A DNA stretch of 64,000 nucleotides, from contig JBILML010000004.1 of the NCBI GenBank assembly GCA_044375555.1, positions 1 to 64,000 of the forward strand, given 5' to 3'. The stretch is from UBA967 sp044375555 (lineage in GTDB: Bacteria > Verrucomicrobiota > Verrucomicrobiia > Chthoniobacterales > Terrimicrobiaceae). Of the stretch, positions 25,062-33,491 are shown in pieces; within the stretch, counting starts at the first letter, position 1, and each line of letters begins with the position of its first letter. The notes under the pieces were generated by a model, which had not been told where the DNA came from, ran no database searches, and saw only the letters and a list, made by a program, of their open reading frames with translations. The translations under genes and the position numbers were made by a program.

Positions 25062-26474
25062 ATGTCGATTCGTTTTTTCAACACGCTGACCCGCCAAGTC
25101 GAGGACTTCACCCCTCGCGAGCCATGGCTGGTGCGTCTCTACACCTGCGGTCCCACGGTTTACAATTTCGCCCATATCGGAAATTTCCGGGCTTATGTTT
25201 TTGAGGATTTGCTCCAGCGGCATCTGGAATTCCGAGGCTACCGGGTCGATCGCGCGATGAACCTCACCGATGTGGACGACAAGACGATTCGGGGTTGCCG
25301 TGCGGCGGGCTTGCCGCTGGCGGAATTCACCGCGCCCTTCAAGAAGGCCTTCTTCGACGACCTAGATACCCTTCGCATCAAGCGCGCGAATCATTTTCCG
25401 GAAGCCACAGAGGCGGTCCACATCGACCGAATGATCTCGATGATTTCGACTCTTGTGGAAAAAGGCCACGCCTACCGAGCTGACGATGGATCGGTGTATT
25501 TTCGGATCCGCTCGTTTCTGAATTATGGCCACTTGGCCCATTTTTATCTCGAGGATTTGCGCGACGGGGTTCGCGTGAGCAATGACGAATACGAGAAGGA
25601 AAATGTCGGCGATTTTGCGCTCTGGAAATCTTGGAGCGAAGCCGATGGCGATGTGGGTTGGGAGAGCCCGTGGGGTAGGGGACGCCCCGGTTGGCACATC
25701 GAATGCAGTGCGATGGCCACGGGAATTCTCGGGCCGGAACTCGATATCCATTGCGGCGGTGAGGATAATATTTTCCCGCATCACGAGGCCGAGATCGCCC
25801 AAAGCGAGTGCTGCACGGGAAAACCTTTTGTCCGCCTCTGGATGCACTGCCGGCATTTGCAGGTCGAGGGATCGAAAATGGCCAAAAGCGCGGGCAATTT
25901 TTTCACACTTCGCGACCTGATGGAAAAAGGGTGGTCTGGCCGCGAGGTCCGCTACGCCTTGATTTCGGTGAAATACCGCGAGCCGCTGAATTTCACTTTC
26001 GAGGGTTTGGCCGGAGCACGCAGCGCGCTTCAGCGCCTCGATGAATGGACAGCCCGCCTCCGCGAGACCGCTGGATCGGAAACCAGCGAGAGTCCTGTCG
26101 AGGGTCTCGAAGCGTTCGGCGAGGCTTTGGATGACGACCTGAATATCTCCGCCGCCCTGGCTGCCGTCTTTGAAACCCTCCGCCTCACCAATCGTCGCAT
26201 GGACGAAGGCGCCATCTCCCCGGGCGAGGCGAGAACTCTTTTAAACTGGCTCGACGGCGTGAATTCCGTCCTCGCTCTCGATCCAGACGCCGAAAACATC
26301 TCCGAAGTTGTCGAGGGTTTGCTCGTCCGCCGCGCCGAGGCCCGCGCCTCGAAGGATTGGAAACTCAGCGATACCTTACGCGACGAAATCCTCGCTATTG
26401 GCTGGATGGTGAAAGACACCAAGGACGGCCAGAAGCTCTCACCCGCGCCACGGGCACCCGCCACGACCAATTAA
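25062..26474 (+). CDS. cysS: Cysteinyl-tRNA synthetase
   Basis: The 470-residue class I synthetase has Y-T-C-G-P-T-V-Y-N-F-A-H-I-G-N (zinc Cys and HIGH-type motif A-H-I-G-N), D-V-D-D-K-T, the G-R-P-G-W-H-I-E-C-S zinc block and the KMSKS-type K-M-A-K-S. Length is normal. No Shine-Dalgarno precedes the ATG at 25062. It follows the M20 peptidase by 54 bp and is 6 bp before the hexapeptide gene. Confidence 0.95.
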   Translation: MSIRFFNTLTRQVEDFTPREPWLVRLYTCGPTVYNFAHIGNFRAYVFEDLLQRHLEFRGYRVDRAMNLTDVDDKTIRGCRAAGLPLAEFTAPFKKAFFDDLDTLRIKRANHFPEATEAVHIDRMISMISTLVEKGHAYRADDGSVYFRIRSFLNYGHLAHFYLEDLRDGVRVSNDEYEKENVGDFALWKSWSEADGDVGWESPWGRGRPGWHIECSAMATGILGPELDIHCGGEDNIFPHHEAEIAQSECCTGKPFVRLWMHCRHLQVEGSKMAKSAGNFFTLRDLMEKGWSGREVRYALISVKYREPLNFTFEGLAGARSALQRLDEWTARLRETAGSETSESPVEGLEAFGEALDDDLNISAALAAVFETLRLTNRRMDEGAISPGEARTLLNWLDGVNSVLALDPDAENISEVVEGLLVRRAEARASKDWKLSDTLRDEILAIGWMVKDTKDGQKLSPAPRAPATTN

Positions 26475-26480
26475 AAAGCC

Positions 26481-27167
26481 ATGTATTCCATCGACGAATT
26501 TTTCGACCTCAGCCACTGCGAGCACCGCGCGCTTTTCGAGAACGCAGAGCATGTCTGGGATGTCCTTCCCCAAATCGGAGCCTATCTGAAGTTCCGCATG
26601 AAGCCTGGCATTCACGGCCGACTCATCGGCAAACCCTTCGTGAGTGGAGCGGTCTTCGTTGGTAAAAATACCGTCATCGAACAAGGCGCGATGGTGAAAG
26701 GCCCCGCGTGGATCGGTGAGAATTGCGAGATTCGCAACGGCTGCTACATCCGAGAGAATGTGATCCTCGGCGACGGCGTGGTGGCCGGGAATTCCTGCGA
26801 GTTTAAAAACTGCCTCGTTTTCGACAAAGCGCAGATCCCGCATTTCAACTATGTCGGCGATTCGATTCTGGGCTACGAAGCGCATCTCGGCGCGGGTGTG
26901 ATTTTATCCAATGTGCGACTCGATAAAGCCGCGGTGACGATTCAAGGCCCTGAAGGTCGCATAGCCACGGGCCTCCGGAAATTTGGCGCCATCATCGGTG
27001 ATCAGGCGGAGATCGGCTGCAATGCCGTCCTCAGCCCCGGCTCGCTGATAGGTCGCCAAAGCGTGATCTATCCGGGCAGCAACTGGCGTGGTTACCTGCC
27101 GCCCCAGCACATCGCGAAGCTCGAGCAGGAATTTTCTCTCGTGCCTCGTCAGATGCGGTCGGAGTAA
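26481..27167 (+). CDS. Left-handed beta-helix (hexapeptide-repeat) protein, GlmU C-terminal-like
   Basis: The 228-residue product has an N-terminal helical part, then imperfect hexapeptide repeats (V-S-G-A-V-F-V-G-K-N-T-V-I-E-Q-G, W-I-G-E-N-C-E-I-R, V-I-L-G-D-G-V-V-A-G) across about 50-200. No nucleotidyltransferase domain is present. It resembles the acyl/acetyltransferase half of GlmU and UDP-sugar pyrophosphorylase-like proteins. Acceptor unknown. It directly follows cysS (6 bp). Confidence 0.75.
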   Translation: MYSIDEFFDLSHCEHRALFENAEHVWDVLPQIGAYLKFRMKPGIHGRLIGKPFVSGAVFVGKNTVIEQGAMVKGPAWIGENCEIRNGCYIRENVILGDGVVAGNSCEFKNCLVFDKAQIPHFNYVGDSILGYEAHLGAGVILSNVRLDKAAVTIQGPEGRIATGLRKFGAIIGDQAEIGCNAVLSPGSLIGRQSVIYPGSNWRGYLPPQHIAKLEQEFSLVPRQMRSE

Positions 27168-27172
27168 TTCAA

Positions 27173-27248
27173 AGGAGGGCTCTGCTTGTCAGAGCCGGGT
27201 CGGTGAGTTTGCGGCGGCGATTGCGGCGCTGACAAGCAGCGCCCTCCT
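27173..27248. repeat. Intergenic palindrome (20-bp arms)
   Basis: Arms AGGAGGGCTCTGCTTGTCAG and CTGACAAGCAGCGCCCTCCT pair with one mismatch around a 36-bp centre. It fills the space between the convergent hexapeptide and ndk genes. It may be a REP element and act as a bidirectional transcript end. Confidence 0.8.
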
Positions 27249-27279
27249 GTGCGTTTCGCTGATAGACAGGTAGTCCCTC

Positions 27280-27711
27280 TTAAAGCGACATCGCGTAGTC
27301 GAAAATCTCGCCGGGTTTAAAAAACCGTTTCAGCTCGATCTCGGCGTTTTCGCGGGTGTCCGAAGCGTGGGCGATATTTTTCATGACCGTCTGGCCGAAA
27401 TCTCCACGAATCGTTCCTTTCGCCGCCTTGGTGGAATCGGTCGGGCCGAGGAGTTCGCGAATGCGCTCAACGGCATTTTCGCCAGAAAGAGCGAGGGCAA
27501 TAACGGGCGAGGCGCTCATGAAGGCCTCGACTTCGGGGAAGAAAGGTTTCGTGGCGATGTGGGCATAGTGCTCGCGCAACAGGCCCGCATCGGCGCGGAA
27601 CATCTTACAGCCGCGAATCTGAAATCCGGCATCTTCGAAGCGTTTAAAAACCTCGCCAGCCTTGCGTCCGGTGATGCAGTCGGGTTTCAGGAGAATCAGT
27701 GTCGTTTCCAT
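27280..27711 (-). CDS. ndk: Nucleoside diphosphate kinase
   Basis: The 143-residue enzyme transfers the gamma phosphate between nucleoside triphosphates and diphosphates. L-I-L-L-K-P-D-C-I-T-G opens the chain, and the catalytic His is in K-N-I-A-H-A-S-D (canonical N-x-x-H-G-S-D, here Ala for Gly). The ATG at 27711 was chosen over an open extension to 27993 that lies antisense to pdxA. It is divergent from pdxA. Confidence 0.93.
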   Translation of the reverse strand: METTLILLKPDCITGRKAGEVFKRFEDAGFQIRGCKMFRADAGLLREHYAHIATKPFFPEVEAFMSASPVIALALSGENAVERIRELLGPTDSTKAAKGTIRGDFGQTVMKNIAHASDTRENAEIELKRFFKPGEIFDYAMSL

Positions 27712-27818
27712 TGGGGCGGACAATCTAGCGGCGGAAAAGGGCAGGGGAAGGAGATTCTTGCTGGACGACGGAATGGATTTTGCTTCGCGGCGGCGGCGGT
27801 TTTTCAGAATCTGACGCC

Positions 27819-28700
27819 GTGAAAATTCCTGTGCCCATCCGCATCGGCATGACTCCCGGCGACCCGGCGGGCATCGGCCCCGAAGTGATCGCCGCCGCTT
27901 TGCAGGATTTGAAATTGCCTGCGGGCTGCGAGGTCGAGGTGCTGGGTTTTTCTCAAAACCACCTCCTCGGAAAACCAACACCCGCATCGGCAAGAGAGGC
28001 GTTCGACGCGTTGGAAACGGCCGCCCAAAACCTCGCCTCAGGCCGCTGGCAGGGGGTTGTCACCGGCCCAGTCTGCAAGCGCGCCATGCATGAGGTCGGT
28101 TTTGATTTTCCCGGCCAAACCGAATTCTTCGCCCAGCGTGCCGGAATCGAGAATTTCGCCATGTGTCTCACGGGTGGTGCGCTGACGGTGGCTTTGGTTA
28201 CGGCCCATGTTCCGCTCGCGAGTGTGCCCAGCCTTCTCCGCACCTCGGAAATTGTCCGCGTCGGGAGGCTTCTCGCCGATTTTCTCCGTGCCAGAGGAAT
28301 CGCCCGACCGCGCATTGCCGTAGCGGGTTTAAATCCCCACGCGGGAGAAAACGGCGACCTCGGCCGTGAGGAAATCGACATCATCGCCCCCGCCGTGGCG
28401 GAACTGAAACGCCACGCCGACTTCCAAGGCCCCTTCGCGCCAGACACCGTTTTCCACCGTGCGGTGGAGGGCGAATTCGATGGCGTCCTTTGCATGTATC
28501 ACGACCAAGGCCTGATCCCGCTCAAGCTCCATGCCTTCCACGAAGGGGTGAATGTCACCCTCGGCCTTCCTTTCGTCCGCACCAGCCCCGATCATGGCAC
28601 GGCCTTCGACATCGCCGGTCGCGGCATCGCCCGCCCGGATAGCATGAAAGCCGCGATCCGCCTCGCCGCCGAGATCGCCCTCGCCCGCCAATCGGCCTGA
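27819..28700 (+). CDS. pdxA: 4-hydroxythreonine-4-phosphate dehydrogenase
   Basis: The 293-residue enzyme acts in vitamin B6 (PLP) synthesis. G-M-T-P-G-D-P-A-G-I-G-P-E is at residues 9-21. The metal-binding His residues are in T-A-H-V-P-L, N-P-H-A-G-E-N-G and Y-H-D-Q-G-L-I-P-L-K, and the C-terminal S-P-D-H-G-T-A-F-D-I is present. The chain is about 35 residues shorter than E. coli PdxA, missing early-middle loops but no key residue. GTG at 27819 fits the conserved start. Confidence 0.9.
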   Translation: MKIPVPIRIGMTPGDPAGIGPEVIAAALQDLKLPAGCEVEVLGFSQNHLLGKPTPASAREAFDALETAAQNLASGRWQGVVTGPVCKRAMHEVGFDFPGQTEFFAQRAGIENFAMCLTGGALTVALVTAHVPLASVPSLLRTSEIVRVGRLLADFLRARGIARPRIAVAGLNPHAGENGDLGREEIDIIAPAVAELKRHADFQGPFAPDTVFHRAVEGEFDGVLCMYHDQGLIPLKLHAFHEGVNVTLGLPFVRTSPDHGTAFDIAGRGIARPDSMKAAIRLAAEIALARQSA

Positions 28701-28731
28701 TTTTTCCCCGCGACATTCCCCGCGAAAAAGA

Positions 28732-28759
28732 TTGCTTGTCGATGTCGGGGGTCTATCTT
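28732..28759 (+). promoter_or_regulatory. Candidate sigma-70-type promoter of rpsA
   Basis: TTGCTT at 28732-28737 and TATCTT at 28754-28759 are separated by 16 bp, upstream of a leader of about 90 bases to the rpsA ATG at 28855. This is a pattern match only. Confidence 0.4.
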
Positions 28760-28854
28760 GCCCGACTCGCGCGTGGCTGACGCAGCCACAGGCCGTTTTC
28801 CTATTTTTCCTACAGGGAACCGGTTGCGACAATAAACAAGGAACAATCAACCAT

Positions 28855-30534
28855 ATGGCAGCATTGCAAGAATTGATCGAACGCTCGATCAAGAACTATC
28901 GTGAAGGAAGTATCGTCAAGGGACATATCCTTGAGATCAGACCCCGGGAATTCCTCGTGGACATCGGCTACAAGAGCGAGGGCGTGATTCCCGCCTCCGA
29001 ATTTGATGAACCCGAAACCGTCGAGATCGGTGACGAAGTCGAGGTCCTCCTCGAGCGTCTCGAAAACGACGAGGGCATGGTCGTCCTCTCGAAAGAAAAA
29101 GCGGCCCAGCGTCAGAACTGGGAAAAAATCGTCGGCGTCTTCAAAGGCGACGGCCTCATCAAGGGCAAAGTCCGCTCCGTCGTCAAAGGCGGCCTCACCG
29201 TCAATGTCGGAGTCGAAGCATTCCTCCCCGCTTCGCAGATCGACATCATCCCGCCGAAAGACCTTCAGCAATTTGTCGGCAATATCTACGATTTCAAAAT
29301 CGTCAAAATCAACGAGGACCGCAAAAATGTCGTCCTCAGCCGCCGCGAAATCATCGAAAAAGAGCGCTCCGAGAAGCGTCAGGCTTTCCTCGGCAAAGTC
29401 GATATCGGCTCGCAAATCACCGGCACGGTCAAAAATATCACCGACTTCGGTGCGTTCATCGACCTCGACGGCATCGACGGCCTCCTGCATGTCACCGACA
29501 TGTCCTGGGCCCGCCTCAACCATCCTTCGGAACTCATCAAGGTCGGTCAGCAACTCACCGTCCAAGTTCTCGACATCAACAAGGAAAAAGAGCGCGTTTC
29601 GCTTGGTCTCAAGCAAATGCAATCCAACCCTTGGGACAAGATCGAGGAGCGCTTCCCTGTCGGCCAGAAAGTCGCCGGCAAGGTCACGAACCTCATGCCC
29701 TACGGCGCGTTCGTTCAGATCGAAGACGGCGTCGAAGGCCTCATCCATGTCTCCGAGCTCTCGTGGACCAAGCGTGTGGCGCGTCCTTCCGATGTGCTCA
29801 CCCTCGGCCAGCAGATCGAGGCGATCGTTCTCGGCGTTAATAAAGACGAGCAGAAAATCTCGCTCGGCGTCCGCCAACTCGAACCAAATCCTTGGGACGA
29901 GATCGAGCTTCGCTACATGATCGGCAAGCAAGTCAAGGGCAAGGTCCGCAACATGACCGCCTACGGCGCTTTCGTGGAACTCGAGGAAGGCATCGACGGC
30001 ATGATCCATGTCTCCGACCTCTCTTGGACCCGCAAGATCAACCACCCTTCCGAAATGCTCAAAAAGAGCGACGAGATCGAAGCCGTGGTTCTCGACATCG
30101 ACAAGACCAACCAGCGAATCAGCCTCGGCGTCAAACAACTCGACGAGGATCCTTGGAAGGAAATCGAAGGTCGTTTCCGCATCGGCGATCTGGTCAAAGG
30201 AACCATCACGAAACTCACGAACTTCGGCGCGTTTGTCGCGCTCCAGGACGACATCGACGGCCTCGTGCACATTTCGCAAATCAGCGAAGACCGCATCGAA
30301 AAAGTCAAAGACGTCCTCAAAGCCGGCCAAGAGGTCGAAGCCCGCGTCATCAAGGTCGATAAGGCCGAGCGCCGCATCGGTCTCTCGATCAAAGCCGCGA
30401 ACTACAGCGAGGAAATGCTCCGCAAGGAAGCCGAGACCCTCGACACGCTCCGTCCGGGCGAGGACATGGTCGGTCTCGACCAGGCCTTCCAGTTCGCTGA
30501 GGACGAATTCCGTCCCGGCCAAGGCAAGAAGTAA
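28855..30534 (+). CDS. rpsA: 30S ribosomal protein S1
   Basis: The 559-residue product carries six S1 (OB-fold) repeats. The third to sixth show the clear G-x-V-x-x-x-x-x-F/Y-G-A-F-V pattern (for example T-D-F-G-A-F-I-D-L, M-P-Y-G-A-F-V-Q-I, T-A-Y-G-A-F-V-E-L, T-N-F-G-A-F-V-A-L). S1 binds mRNA on the small subunit. The ATG at 28855 begins at the conserved M-x-x-L-Q-E-L start; AAGGA lies 12 bases before it. A glutaredoxin gene follows by 12 bp and then a terminator. Confidence 0.96.
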   Translation: MAALQELIERSIKNYREGSIVKGHILEIRPREFLVDIGYKSEGVIPASEFDEPETVEIGDEVEVLLERLENDEGMVVLSKEKAAQRQNWEKIVGVFKGDGLIKGKVRSVVKGGLTVNVGVEAFLPASQIDIIPPKDLQQFVGNIYDFKIVKINEDRKNVVLSRREIIEKERSEKRQAFLGKVDIGSQITGTVKNITDFGAFIDLDGIDGLLHVTDMSWARLNHPSELIKVGQQLTVQVLDINKEKERVSLGLKQMQSNPWDKIEERFPVGQKVAGKVTNLMPYGAFVQIEDGVEGLIHVSELSWTKRVARPSDVLTLGQQIEAIVLGVNKDEQKISLGVRQLEPNPWDEIELRYMIGKQVKGKVRNMTAYGAFVELEEGIDGMIHVSDLSWTRKINHPSEMLKKSDEIEAVVLDIDKTNQRISLGVKQLDEDPWKEIEGRFRIGDLVKGTITKLTNFGAFVALQDDIDGLVHISQISEDRIEKVKDVLKAGQEVEARVIKVDKAERRIGLSIKAANYSEEMLRKEAETLDTLRPGEDMVGLDQAFQFAEDEFRPGQGKK

Positions 30535-30546
30535 TCCAAGGACAAG

Positions 30547-30879
30547 ATGAACAAACCCGAAATCACAGCCTACCTGAAGACCCACTGCGGTTGGAGTCGC
30601 GGTGTCCGTGCGGTTTTTGAAAAATATGAACTTCCCTACAACGAGAAGGACATCATTCAAAACCCCGACTACCGCTTCGAGATGGAGCAACTGAGCGGCC
30701 AACCGCTCTCACCTTGCGTCGTCATCAACGGCATCATGCTCGCCGACATTAGCGGCGAAGAAGTGGAGTCCTACATGCTGGCCAACGGTGTCGTGGGTGA
30801 CGCATCGAAGTCCACCAGCGTTCCGCTGAATGCCCCGTGTTCCGACGCGGAGCACGCCGCGATGGTGAACATCCGGTAA
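30547..30879 (+). CDS. Glutaredoxin-like protein with CGWS active site
   Basis: The 110-residue product has the thioredoxin fold with a monothiol-type site T-H-C-G-W-S-R-G (residues 12-19), in place of CPYC or the common monothiol CGFS. The cis-Pro region reads L-S-P-C-V-V-I-N-G, placing a Cys after the cis-Pro. About 20 extra residues at the C-terminus include one Cys. It sits 12 bp after rpsA and before the terminator, so it is probably in the S1 operon. Confidence 0.82.
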   Translation: MNKPEITAYLKTHCGWSRGVRAVFEKYELPYNEKDIIQNPDYRFEMEQLSGQPLSPCVVINGIMLADISGEEVESYMLANGVVGDASKSTSVPLNAPCSDAEHAAMVNIR

Positions 30880-30903
30880 AATCCTCGGACGCTGAAAAAA
30901 TCC

Positions 30904-30939
30904 AGACCGCCGGAAGCGATTCCGGCGGTCTTTTCTTTT
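30904..30939 (+). terminator. Rho-independent terminator of rpsA-glutaredoxin
   Basis: A perfect 11-bp stem (GACCGCCGGAA / TTCCGGCGGTC) with loop GCGA is followed by TTTTCTTTT. Confidence 0.92.
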
Positions 30940-31085
30940 CGGCCCCTTGTATTCCTCTATCCTTACCCGACGATCCATGGGCGCCGCGACCTTGCAAATC
31001 CCAGTCCCCTCATCACAAGGAAGGGTGCATATGCGTCCCGCCTGTGTGAGGCGGCGGCGATGCAACCTCACAGACCTGTCTCCAA

Positions 31086-31240
31086 ATGGCCCCGGGGAGC
31101 GCGCCCGCCCCGGGCGCTGTCGGGTGCGCCCCCGCGCCCGACCTGACGAACAATCCACCGGCCTCCTGCCGCAAATCTGCCAACCGCCCCGCGAGGGCGC
31201 GTGGCGGAGCGCCCGAGGGCGGGCGCGCTCCCCTGGACCA
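31086..31240. repeat. 155-bp palindromic element, copy A
   Basis: The outer ends are inverted (GGGGAGCGCGCCCGCC against GGCGGGCGCGCTCCCC). Inside are two smaller hairpins, GTCGGG...CCCGAC and CCGC...GCGG. Copy B at 36571-36725 matches over the whole length with substitutions and small indels concentrated in the centre. It lies between the terminator and the J-domain gene, in a gap of about 350 bp with no gene seen. Confidence 0.85.
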
Positions 31241-31296
31241 GGCGCTCCCGCGCCACTTTGTATCCACGACACTCCGATGCTGTGCCGACCGACCCG

Positions 31297-32409
31297 ATGA
31301 AACGCCGCCGCCCGAAATCTTACGCCGTTCCGCCCCCGCCGAGCGCCCGTTATTCCACTGAGCGCCGCATCGTGCTGATCGATCAGCAACCGCTGCGCGA
31401 GGAGGCCGGCGGCGAGGCCAAGCGCATCATGAGCGAGGTCCACGAACACGCCGAGCAACTCGCGGAATTCGATCGCACAATCCGTCCGGCCTACGAACGC
31501 TGGGAGGCCGAAAACCTCGGGCCGCTTCTCGAGGAGGAGCGCCGACTCCATGCCAAAATCGCCGACTTGGAGCACCGCATCAATTTCGCGGATTTCGAGT
31601 CCCTTTTCACCGGGCGCGATCCCTTTGAAATCTTCGAAGAGAGCGGGCAAGAGTCGGAGGAGCCGGAATCCGAAGCCGCACCTGCCGAGGAGGGAGAGCC
31701 GCCTGAGCCCGACCCCGACGAGGGCTTCGATCCTGAGGAGCGGGATTTTCGCTCCTATGTTCGTTTCATTTTCGGCGACGATCCTGATGCCCTCAGCAAG
31801 GCCAAATACCAGCGACTCTTCGAGGAATACCGCCGCTGGCGCGCCAAAATGGGTGGCGCCAACAGCACCGCCAAGTCGAAGTCGAAGGACATTCCGGCGC
31901 GGGTGAAAGAAATTTACCGCATCCTCGTGCGTCGGCTCCACCCCGACACAGGCCGCGACCGATCGAATCCTCAGACGCGCAAACTCTGGGATGAACTGCA
32001 GGAGGCTTATTCGGCTCTGGATATCGAGCGAATGGAAGTCCTCCTCGCCATCACCGACCTGCACGAAAGCGGCTCGGCGGTTCGTTCCACCCTTTACCAT
32101 CTTCGCCAAGTCGCCCGTCAACTTCGCAACCAACTCGATGGTCTGAAAGTCCGCCTCCGCCAAGCGAGGAAATCCCCAGCGTGGACTTTCTGGAACGCCA
32201 AGAATCGGGTCCAAGCGGGAGAAAAAATCCGTGCCGCCGTCGTGGCCCGCGTCCGCTCCGCAAAAGGCCAACTCGCCACGCTCGAAGAGGAAGTCGAGCG
32301 CTGGAAGGAACAGGCCCAACGCAAAAAGGCGCGTCTGGCCAAAAGCTCCTCCAAGAAAACCTCGAAGAAAAAAAGCTTCGAGGATGGGCAGCAGCTTTTC
32401 GATATTTGA
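31297..32409 (+). CDS. J-domain-like protein with acidic and coiled-coil regions
   Basis: The 370-residue product has an N-terminal basic segment, a helical region (about 30-105), an acidic Glu/Pro/Asp stretch (about 118-152) and then a J-domain-like segment. That segment contains I-Y-R-I-L-V-R-R-L-H-P-D-T with the His-Pro-Asp triad at 215-217, which in DnaJ proteins stimulates Hsp70 ATPase. The C-terminal third is a coiled coil ending in a Lys/Ser-rich basic tail. No zinc fingers or Gly/Phe region exist, so it is not DnaJ itself. It is 7 bp upstream of ispD. Partner unknown. Confidence 0.7.
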   Translation: MKRRRPKSYAVPPPPSARYSTERRIVLIDQQPLREEAGGEAKRIMSEVHEHAEQLAEFDRTIRPAYERWEAENLGPLLEEERRLHAKIADLEHRINFADFESLFTGRDPFEIFEESGQESEEPESEAAPAEEGEPPEPDPDEGFDPEERDFRSYVRFIFGDDPDALSKAKYQRLFEEYRRWRAKMGGANSTAKSKSKDIPARVKEIYRILVRRLHPDTGRDRSNPQTRKLWDELQEAYSALDIERMEVLLAITDLHESGSAVRSTLYHLRQVARQLRNQLDGLKVRLRQARKSPAWTFWNAKNRVQAGEKIRAAVVARVRSAKGQLATLEEEVERWKEQAQRKKARLAKSSSKKTSKKKSFEDGQQLFDI

Positions 32410-32416
32410 ACCCACC

Positions 32417-33100
32417 ATGAAAGCCGCCGCCATCCTCGTCGCCGCCGGATCCAGCACCCGCATGGGGTTCGACAAATTGACCGCTCCGCTCGCTGGTCAG
32501 CCGCTTCTGTTTTGGAGCCTCCAGGCCGTCCAGGATTGCGCGGAGATTTCCATGGCGATTCTGGTGTGCGCTCCGCAGCGAACCGAGGAATTCGCCGCCC
32601 TCGCCAAATCCTTTCCCAAAATCTCGAGCGTCGTCGCCGGGGGAGACGAGCGCTCCGCCTCGGTCCTGAACGGCCTTCTCGCCCTCTCGCCAAATCCTCC
32701 CGATCTTGTCGCAGTTCACGACGCCGCTCGCCCTCTGGCAACGCCCGCCCTTTTCTCCCAAATCCTCGCCGCAGCTGAAAAACACCGCGCCGCCTCGGCC
32801 GCCCATCCTGTCGCCGACTCGCTCCACCGCGCCAACACCGACGGCCTTCTCCATGAGACCCTCTCCCGCCAAAACCTCTTCGCGATGGAAACCCCGCAGG
32901 CCGCAGCCTTCCCGGATCTCCTTGCCGCCATCCGCGCGCATGGGGTCGGCGCCACGGATGAGGTCGGAGCCTTGATCGCCGCTGGCATCCATCCCGTGCC
33001 GGTTCTCCATGGCGCGCCGAATTTCAAGATCACGCACCCCTCTGATCTTCCCGTGGCCGAGGAAATCCTGAAAACCCGCCAAGCCAACTTGCCATATTAG
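32417..33100 (+). CDS. ispD: 2-C-methyl-D-erythritol 4-phosphate cytidylyltransferase
   Basis: The 227-residue enzyme makes CDP-methylerythritol in the non-mevalonate isoprenoid pathway. A-A-G-S-S-T-R-M-G at residues 10-18 binds CTP; V-H-D-A-A-R-P-L and E-T-P-Q-A are also present. Its last 15 residues after P-S carry the sequence D-L-P-V-A-E-E-I-L-K-T-R-Q-A, which is repeated at the C-terminus of the toxin gene downstream. The last four residues N-L-P-Y come from the inserted DNA. The enzyme core is intact. Confidence 0.93.
   Translation: MKAAAILVAAGSSTRMGFDKLTAPLAGQPLLFWSLQAVQDCAEISMAILVCAPQRTEEFAALAKSFPKISSVVAGGDERSASVLNGLLALSPNPPDLVAVHDAARPLATPALFSQILAAAEKHRAASAAHPVADSLHRANTDGLLHETLSRQNLFAMETPQAAAFPDLLAAIRAHGVGATDEVGALIAAGIHPVPVLHGAPNFKITHPSDLPVAEEILKTRQANLPY
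33044..33085 (+). repeat. 42-bp direct repeat, left copy (ispD 3' end)
   Basis: A perfect 42-bp match, in the same orientation, to 34120-34161. The copies flank the toxin-antitoxin pair; the left one is part of ispD. Confidence 0.95.
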
Positions 33101-33120
33101 CTAAAATGGCTAATTTAGCC
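33097..33120. promoter_or_regulatory. Putative autoregulatory operator of the toxin-antitoxin pair
   Basis: An 8-bp perfect palindrome TTAGCTAA is followed four bases on by GGCTAA-T-TTAGCC (6-bp arms). The block overlaps the ispD stop and ends three bases before the antitoxin ATG. Phd-type antitoxins bind such A/T-rich palindromes to repress their own operon. Confidence 0.55.
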
Positions 33121-33122
33121 TC

Positions 33123-33491
33123 ATGAGCATGACCTACCCCATTCCCCACGAAGCCGCCCCGCGTTTGGCCGAAATGCCGACGATCTCGGCCACCGAGTTG
33201 AAAAACGCCACCGCCGATGTCTTCGAGCAGGTCGCCGCGCGCCGCGCTGTGGCCATCACCCGCCACGACAAACCGCGCGCCGTCCTCCTTTCCATCGATC
33301 AATACGAGGCGCTCACCGCGCAGCACAATCCCCCTTGGCTGGAAAAACTCCACGAGGAATACGGCGGCCTCCTCGACCGGATGCAGGGGCCCGAACAACG
33401 CGCCGCGGCCGAGCGCGCGTTCAATGCCACTCCTGAGGAACTTGGCGAGGCTGCCGTTTCGGCTTCCCGGCGGAACAAAAAAAATGCCTGA
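33123..33491 (+). CDS. Phd/YefM-like antitoxin
   Basis: The 122-residue product has the Phd/YefM N-terminal DNA-binding pattern (I-S-A-T-E-L-K-N-A-T-A-D-V-F-E-Q-V, then A-I-T-R-H-D-K-P-R-A-V-L-L-S-I-D-Q-Y-E-A-L) and a longer Ala/Glu-rich C-terminal part that would bind the toxin. The stop overlaps the toxin start by 8 bp. A second ATG six bases in is an alternative start. Phd antitoxins usually pair with Doc or RelE folds, so pairing with a zeta-like kinase is uncommon. Confidence 0.8.
   Translation: MSMTYPIPHEAAPRLAEMPTISATELKNATADVFEQVAARRAVAITRHDKPRAVLLSIDQYEALTAQHNPPWLEKLHEEYGGLLDRMQGPEQRAAAERAFNATPEELGEAAVSASRRNKKNA

Noticed and set aside
28810..30702. 630-codon minus-strand open frame
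   Set aside because: Antisense of rpsA; rich in Asp, Glu and Val because of the S1 codon pattern.
31000..31300. CRISPR array
   Set aside because: Repeats in this gap are inverted, not regularly spaced direct repeats, and no cas genes occur in the window.
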